Assembly (NCBI RefSeq): GCF_002028425.1
Contig: NZ_CP020042.1
Span: forward strand, 124,001 to 188,000
Length of the DNA stretch: 64,000 nt
DNA from: Streptomyces katrae
GTDB taxonomy: Bacteria > Actinomycetota > Actinomycetes > Streptomycetales > Streptomycetaceae
Direction of reading: 5' to 3'
Positions 62,253-64,000 of this stretch are shown here, one piece after another (the first letter of the stretch is position 1; each line of letters begins with the position of its first letter). The notes below the pieces were generated by a model, which did not search any database, was not told the DNA's origin, and saw only the letters and a program-made list of their open reading frames with translations. Both the position numbers and the translations under genes were made by a program.

Positions 62253-62709
62253 TCGGCTGCGGCCATCGTCATGTGTCGGTCGTGGGCGCGCCGGACATGG
62301 CCGGGCAGGGCCCGGTTCGACCGGGCTCCGGAATCGACCGTGGGTGTGGTTCCGGCAACTCGCCACCGCCGTAGTCGTCGTGCTCGCGCTCCTGGCCGCC
62401 GCGGCTGCAGGCACACTCGCCCCCCTCGACAGCCTAATTCCTCCCTTGAGCCTTCCCCCACCGCTCACGTCCTGGACATCAGTCAGTCCCCAGCGCGTGA
62501 GTGGGGAAGGCTGGTATCAGCTGGCCGCGGCCGGCTCGGTGGCTTTGTTCACGGGTCGTGAATTCCGTTCTTCATGACTCCGGGAGGCGTCCGCCGAGTC
62601 GGGGATGTCGATGTTCACGAGTCTCATGTGAACAGAGCCAACCCACCGCCTTGCTGAGTGGATCAACAGGAGCGAAGATGCCCGGGTTGTCGAGATCAGG
62701 GGAGACGCA

Positions 62710-63513
62710 GTGAGTCTGGGAACGGTGGCAGTTACGGGAGCGGCGGGCAGCATCGGTTCCGTGGCGCGGGAGGCGCTGCGGGGCGCGGCGGAGCGGTTGA
62801 TCCTGCTCGACCGCGTGCCGCTCCGCCCAGAGGCCGAGAACGAGGACGTGCACACCGTGGACCTGCGGGACGCCGCCGCTGTGGAGTCAGCCCTTGCAGG
62901 AGCCGACCGGGTGCTGCACCTGGGCGGGGTGCCCGACGAGGCGCCGCTCCCCGATCTGCTCGAAACCAATGTGCTCGGCACGCACCACGTCCTGGAGGCT
63001 GCGCGGCGCACGGGAATCGAGCGTGTGGTGCTGGCCAGCAGCAATCGTGTCACCGGCTTCTACCCCGCCGCGCACCTCACCGGCCCGCAGGAGCCGGTAC
63101 GCCCCGACGGCCTCTACGGGGTGAGCAAAGCCGCCCTCGAAGCGCTAGGACAGTTGTATGCCGACAAGTTCGGCCTGTCCGTCATCTGCCTGCGCATCGG
63201 CAGTTTCGAGCATCTGCCTACCGAGCCCCGGCACCTGGCGACCTGGCTGAGCCCGCGCGACGCTGTCGGCTACCTGCGGGCCGCCCTGGTCGCACCGCCC
63301 TCCATCCGCTTCACCACGGCATACGTCGTTTCCAACAACACCCGCCGTTTCTGGGCACTCCCCGACCCGGCGGAACTGGCCTACACCCCCGTCGACAACG
63401 CCGAACTTCATGCCGCAGACATTCCCGCGGCGGACTCCCCGACCGACCCGGCCACGCCCCAGGCCGGCCCCTACGCCCTACCGCAATTCACCCTCAAGCA
63501 CCTTCGGCCCTGA
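62710..63513 (+). CDS. NAD-dependent epimerase/dehydrogenase (uronate-dehydrogenase-like)
   Basis: 267 residues, extended SDR fold. NAD site VAVTGAAGSIGSVAREALRG (GxxGxxG), NxxG at LLETNVLGTHHVLEAAR, active-site Ser in VVLASSNRVTGFY and Tyr-Lys in DGLYGVSKAALEALGQLYAD. The combination (HLGG..., SSN...G.Y, YGVSK...E.LG..YA...GL....RIGS) is that of uronate dehydrogenases, which oxidise glucuronate or galacturonate to the lactone. The GTG at 62710 is the start. It stands alone, so the pathway is not supported by neighbours. Confidence 0.88.
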   Translation: MSLGTVAVTGAAGSIGSVAREALRGAAERLILLDRVPLRPEAENEDVHTVDLRDAAAVESALAGADRVLHLGGVPDEAPLPDLLETNVLGTHHVLEAARRTGIERVVLASSNRVTGFYPAAHLTGPQEPVRPDGLYGVSKAALEALGQLYADKFGLSVICLRIGSFEHLPTEPRHLATWLSPRDAVGYLRAALVAPPSIRFTTAYVVSNNTRRFWALPDPAELAYTPVDNAELHAADIPAADSPTDPATPQAGPYALPQFTLKHLRP

Positions 63514-63685
63514 CGCTCATATCCACCGCCGGGATGCGTGCCGGCAGCAGTTCCGCTGTCGGGTCGTAGCGGTCCGACTTCGGTGGCAATCAGCCCAGCT
63601 TCAGTGTCAGAGGACATCGCCCACCGAGGTCTGGCAGGCTGTGGCTCGCAGGGAGGCGTCGCGTCTGCCGCAGAAGGGGGCCCGG

Positions 63686-63979
63686 GTGGCAGGGATCGAA
63701 CGTGAGCCGGCGGAGGTGCGGATACCCAAGGGCGCCATGGACGCCTTCGCCGCAGCGCTGAGCGTGCGCACCGTGGCCATGCGGACCTGGCCCGACGGCA
63801 TCGAGTGGATGTACCCCGTGGGGACGTGGGAGCAGGCGCACCTGGAGGTGGCCCTCGTGCCCGGCGGTGAAGAGGTGTGGCTGCGGATGTCCACTGACCG
63901 CTCCAGCGTCGCCGTGTGGACCATCCAGCAGTGGTGGGACTTCGCTGGGCAGCTGCCCGGCGCGCCGCCGCTGGACTGA
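63686..63979 (+). CDS. 97-residue protein of unknown function
   Basis: From GTG 63686 (AAGGGGG just upstream): VAGIEREPAEVRIPKGAMDA, FAAALSVRTVAMRTWPDGIE, WMYPVGTWEQAHLEVALVPG, ending WTIQQWWDFAGQLPGAPPLD. Beta-rich with many Trp residues; no signal peptide. An upstream start at GTG 63641 is possible. Family not recognised. Confidence 0.55.
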   Translation: MAGIEREPAEVRIPKGAMDAFAAALSVRTVAMRTWPDGIEWMYPVGTWEQAHLEVALVPGGEEVWLRMSTDRSSVAVWTIQQWWDFAGQLPGAPPLD

Positions 63980-64000
63980 GCCGCGGCGGGTGCAGCCTTT

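Noticed and set aside
62218..62577. A plus-strand frame with one hydrophobic stretch (FRQLATAVVVVLALLAAAAAG)
   Set aside because: It overlaps the 5' side of the P-loop gene ruin, has no RBS or clear start near the helix and a non-protein-like remainder; possible but not supportable.
1..64000. CRISPR arrays, rRNA and tRNA genes
   Set aside because: No regularly spaced repeats of 25-40 bp and no tRNA T-arm or rRNA signature were noticed on reading both strands; a covariance-model search would be needed to exclude a tRNA fully.

Overview
The window looks like an accessory stretch of a Streptomyces (or closely related actinomycete) replicon, such as a chromosome arm or large linear plasmid. The reasons are very high GC, frequent GTG starts, and protein families typical of streptomycetes (SigE-type ECF sigma factor, DUF4232, DUF4865, DUF6882, CAP and glycine-rich secreted proteins). 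The genus is an inference from these families, not from a database search. No rRNA, tRNA or CRISPR array was seen.

The layout is a patchwork of intact genes, transposons and many broken genes. 0-13 kb: an LRR protein, a lipoprotein, a DUF4232 exported protein, a membrane protein, an AhpD-like/LysR divergent pair and a DUF998 protein, separated by remnants (HNH nuclease, Hint domain of a polymorphic toxin, kinase, VOC, alpha/beta hydrolase, cytochrome bd subunit I, FAD monooxygenase/NmrA chimera, MFS). 13-18.5 kb: an IS701-type transposase gene split by a degenerate IS21-type element that carries a DUF6882 gene and keeps its inverted repeats and a 5-bp target duplication. An IS5-type element and a double GNAT acetyltransferase follow. 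19-22 kb: a TetR-led operon (TetR, cupin, DUF4865, phosphotriesterase-like). 22.6-28.3 kb: a DUF2268 HExxH protein, then a composite transposon with 10-bp target duplications made of two inverted ISAs1-type copies. They bracket a YVTN beta-propeller, an intracellular-looking trypsin-fold protease and a small unknown protein.

28-44 kb: a glycine-rich secreted protein, an ISL3 ruin, a small secreted Asn/Gly repeat protein, a TPR-type protein divergent from an alpha/beta hydrolase, a membrane protein, and a three-gene set (unknown protein, MoxR-type AAA ATPase, DUF2201/VWA-like metallopeptidase). A glyoxalase-like gene and a second IS701 fragment follow. 44-49 kb: a small membrane protein, SigE-type sigma factor and OmpR-type regulator in one operon, then an intact IS5-type element with a CTAG duplication, a lipoprotein and an IS5 remnant. 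49-64 kb: a two-domain CAP protein, membrane proteins, IS630 and P-loop ruins, a truncated LuxR regulator, a TolB-like propeller, a polysaccharide-deacetylase-like protein, a PH-like protein, an XRE/coiled-coil protein divergent from a membrane protein, a broken P-loop/TPR gene and a uronate-dehydrogenase-like oxidoreductase.

Many broken genes keep recognisable sequence across single-base frameshifts. Some of these could be base-calling errors in G/C runs. The deletions, fusions and insertions cannot be explained that way and show real decay. Functions given for decayed genes are by family resemblance recalled from memory; no search was run.
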